Shown: positions 13,209 through 14,383 of the stretch, piece after piece
Numbering within the stretch: position 1 is the first letter of the stretch
Layout: each line of letters starts with the position of its first letter
NCBI GenBank assembly: GCA_964576535.1
Contig: CAZNWB010000079.1
Span: 1 to 14,383, forward strand
Direction of reading: 5' to 3'
DNA from: 2-02-FULL-66-22 sp964576535
GTDB lineage: Bacteria > Methylomirabilota > Methylomirabilia > Methylomirabilales > 2-02-FULL-66-22
DNA length: 14,383 nucleotides
Made by a program: the position numbers and the translations under genes
Notes under the pieces: model-generated
Told to the model about the DNA's origin: nothing
Databases searched by the model: none
The model's input: only the letters and a program-made list of their open reading frames with translations

Positions 13209-13251
13209 CCTTCCGCTCCACCGCGATCTTGAGCAGATCGGGTAACTCCAT
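13209..13251 (-). CDS. pilT: 5' fragment of a first pilT gene, cut by the gap
   Basis: ATG 13251 follows the recA stop with no spacing (TAGATG), with GGAGGGC inside the recA end as ribosome binding site. The 14 residues MELPDLLKIAVERK are a standard PilT N terminus, in which LLKIAVERK is normally followed by SDLH. After the gap the equivalent motif appears again (LLKTLIEREGSDLH). The simplest reading is that this fragment belongs to a separate tandem pilT copy whose remainder is missing. The alternative is a single gene with an odd N-terminal repeat or a misjoin. Confidence 0.6.
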
Positions 13252-14304
13252 CTAGCCCTCCATGTCGGCCGGCTCGGCCATGCCCAGGACCGCCCGGAGC
13301 TTGGCCTCGATCTCGTCGGCCATGGTGGGATTCTCCTGGAGGAAGCGCTTGGCGTTCTCGCGCCCCTGGCCGATCCGCTCGCCGCCATAGGCGTACCACG
13401 CCCCGCTCTTCTCCACGACCTTGTGGGTCACGCCCAGGTCCACGAGGCTTCCCTGGCGCGAGATCCCCTCCCCGAAGATGATGTCGAACTCCGCCTCGCG
13501 GAACGGCGGCGCGACCTTGTTCTTGACCACCTTGACCTTGACCCGGCTGCCGACGACCTCTTCGCCGTCCTTGATCGCCGAGATGCGCCGGATGTCGAGG
13601 CGCACCGAGGCGTAGAACTTCAGGGCCCGGCCGCCCGTGGTGGTCTCGGGGTTGCCGAACATGACGCCGATCTTCTCGCGCAGCTGGTTGATGAAGACGA
13701 CGCAGGTCCGCGACTTGCTGATGGCCGCCGTGAGCTTGCGCAGCGCCTGCGACATGAGGCGGGCCTGCAGGCCGGGCAGCGAGTCCCCCATCTCCCCGTC
13801 GATCTCCGCCCGCGGTACCAGGGCCGCCACGGAATCGATCGCCACCACGTCGACGGCGCCGCTCCGCACCAGGACCTCCGTGATCTCCAGCCCCTGCTCC
13901 CCGGTGTCCGGCTGGGAGATCAAGAGGTCGTCGATGTTGACCCCCAGGAGTCTGGCGTAGTTGGCGTCCAGGGCATGCTCGGCGTCCACGAAGGCCGCGG
14001 CGCCGCCCTTCTTCTGCGCCTCGGCGATGATGTGGAGGGCCAGGGTCGTCTTGCCGCTGGATTCCGGACCGAAGATCTCGACGACGCGGCCGCGGGGAAC
14101 GCCACCCACGCCCAGGGCGTAATCCAGCTCCAGGGAGCCCGTGGGGATGGTCGAGACCGGCAGGAGGGCGCCCGAGATCCCCATGCGCATGATGGCGCCC
14201 TTGCCGTAGAGCTTCTCGATCTGGGAGACGGCCAGCTCCAGGGCCTTCTCCCGCTCCTTCCGGTCCGATCTCTCGACCAACTTTCGCGATGCCCCCTCAG
14301 CCAT
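13252..14304 (-). CDS. recA: recombinase RecA
   Basis: A 350-residue recombinase that coats single-stranded DNA and drives strand exchange and SOS induction. Walker A is GPESSGKT (79-86). VDAEHALD follows, with Walker B around VDVVAIDSVAALVPRAEIDG, loop L2 with FGNPETTTGGRALKFYASVR, and a C-terminal domain ending MAEPADMEG, moderately acidic. Length is normal. The start at ATG 14304 (MAEGASRKLV) is chosen because GGGGGG (14310-14315) lies 5 nt upstream; a 26-codon extension to the window edge would overlap the promoter candidate. The stop abuts pilT directly, implying co-transcription and coupled translation. No obvious LexA box is visible in the short upstream part. Confidence 0.97.
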   Translation of the reverse strand: MAEGASRKLVERSDRKEREKALELAVSQIEKLYGKGAIMRMGISGALLPVSTIPTGSLELDYALGVGGVPRGRVVEIFGPESSGKTTLALHIIAEAQKKGGAAAFVDAEHALDANYARLLGVNIDDLLISQPDTGEQGLEITEVLVRSGAVDVVAIDSVAALVPRAEIDGEMGDSLPGLQARLMSQALRKLTAAISKSRTCVVFINQLREKIGVMFGNPETTTGGRALKFYASVRLDIRRISAIKDGEEVVGSRVKVKVVKNKVAPPFREAEFDIIFGEGISRQGSLVDLGVTHKVVEKSGAWYAYGGERIGQGRENAKRFLQENPTMADEIEAKLRAVLGMAEPADMEG

Positions 14305-14353
14305 GAATGCCCCCCTGCGCCCCGCACGCCGACTGCGCCTGTATGCTGGCGCT

Positions 14354-14382
14354 ACCCTACGTGATTTCTCCCGTGAAGTCAA
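14354..14382 (-). promoter_or_regulatory. candidate promoter of recA
   Basis: On the minus strand TTGACT (14382-14377), a 17-nt spacer, and TAGGGT (14359-14354). The -35 is good and the -10 moderate (4 of 6). It would give a leader of about 43 nt before ATG 14304. Confidence 0.45.
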
Positions 14383-14383
14383 C

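Noticed and set aside
10182..13245. Long plus-strand open frames opposite alaS and pilT (10182-11333, 11878-13245)
   Set aside because: Same explanation; their translations are low-complexity, rich in Gly, Arg, Asp and His, and show no domain pattern.
14305..14383. LexA/SOS box upstream of recA
   Set aside because: Looked for a palindromic SOS box in the available upstream bases and saw none; the region may continue outside the window.

Overview
The window looks like a high-GC bacterial chromosome, probably a scaffold from a metagenome-assembled genome because it contains a run of ten Ns. The gene content (recA-pilT-recX-alaS-psd-pssA-leuA-asd) and a stand-alone TrpX-type solute-binding protein suggest an uncultured lineage such as Rokubacteria/Methylomirabilota or a deltaproteobacterium-like group. 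That assignment is inference from gene order and composition only.

Right part (about 4396-14383, all on the minus strand): a housekeeping block read from right to left. A promoter candidate precedes recA. It is followed directly by pilT (twitching-motility ATPase, interrupted by a 10-N assembly gap that probably hides most of a second pilT), then recX, alaS, psd, pssA, leuA and asd. A strong intrinsic terminator ends the block at 4396-4439. The block covers recombination and its regulator, pilus retraction, alanyl-tRNA synthesis with editing, phosphatidylethanolamine synthesis (PssA then Psd), and the first step of leucine and the second step of aspartate-family amino-acid synthesis.

Left part (1-4395, all genes on the plus strand): an accessory region that reads as an integron-type gene-cassette array with no integrase in view. 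Three genes or gene pairs each lie between a 7-mer of form G|TTNNNY at the cassette start and an exactly complementary 7-mer near the cassette end: 202-208 with 562-568, 618-624 with 1779-1785, and 3570-3576 with 4282-4288. After each end 7-mer comes an attC-like imperfect hairpin; the one at 562-624 has a 16-bp stem with two extrahelical bases on one arm, the hallmark of attC sites. Cassette A carries a small putative DNA-binding protein, cassette B a secreted ABC-type solute-binding protein, and cassette C a RelE/ParE-Phd toxin-antitoxin pair with its own promoter and a frameshifted toxin. Between B and C lie a possible gene-less mini-unit bounded by a 12-bp inverted repeat (1869-2007) and a RayT-type (Y1/HUH) transposase element with 32-bp terminal inverted repeats (2487-3570). 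The element is preceded by a nearly identical truncated copy of its first 417 bp. Its right end stops exactly at the start of cassette C.

The cassette array and its invading transposase element are the most interesting content. Part of the attC evidence rests on hand-folding, and the left boundary (attI or another attC) is not resolved in this window.
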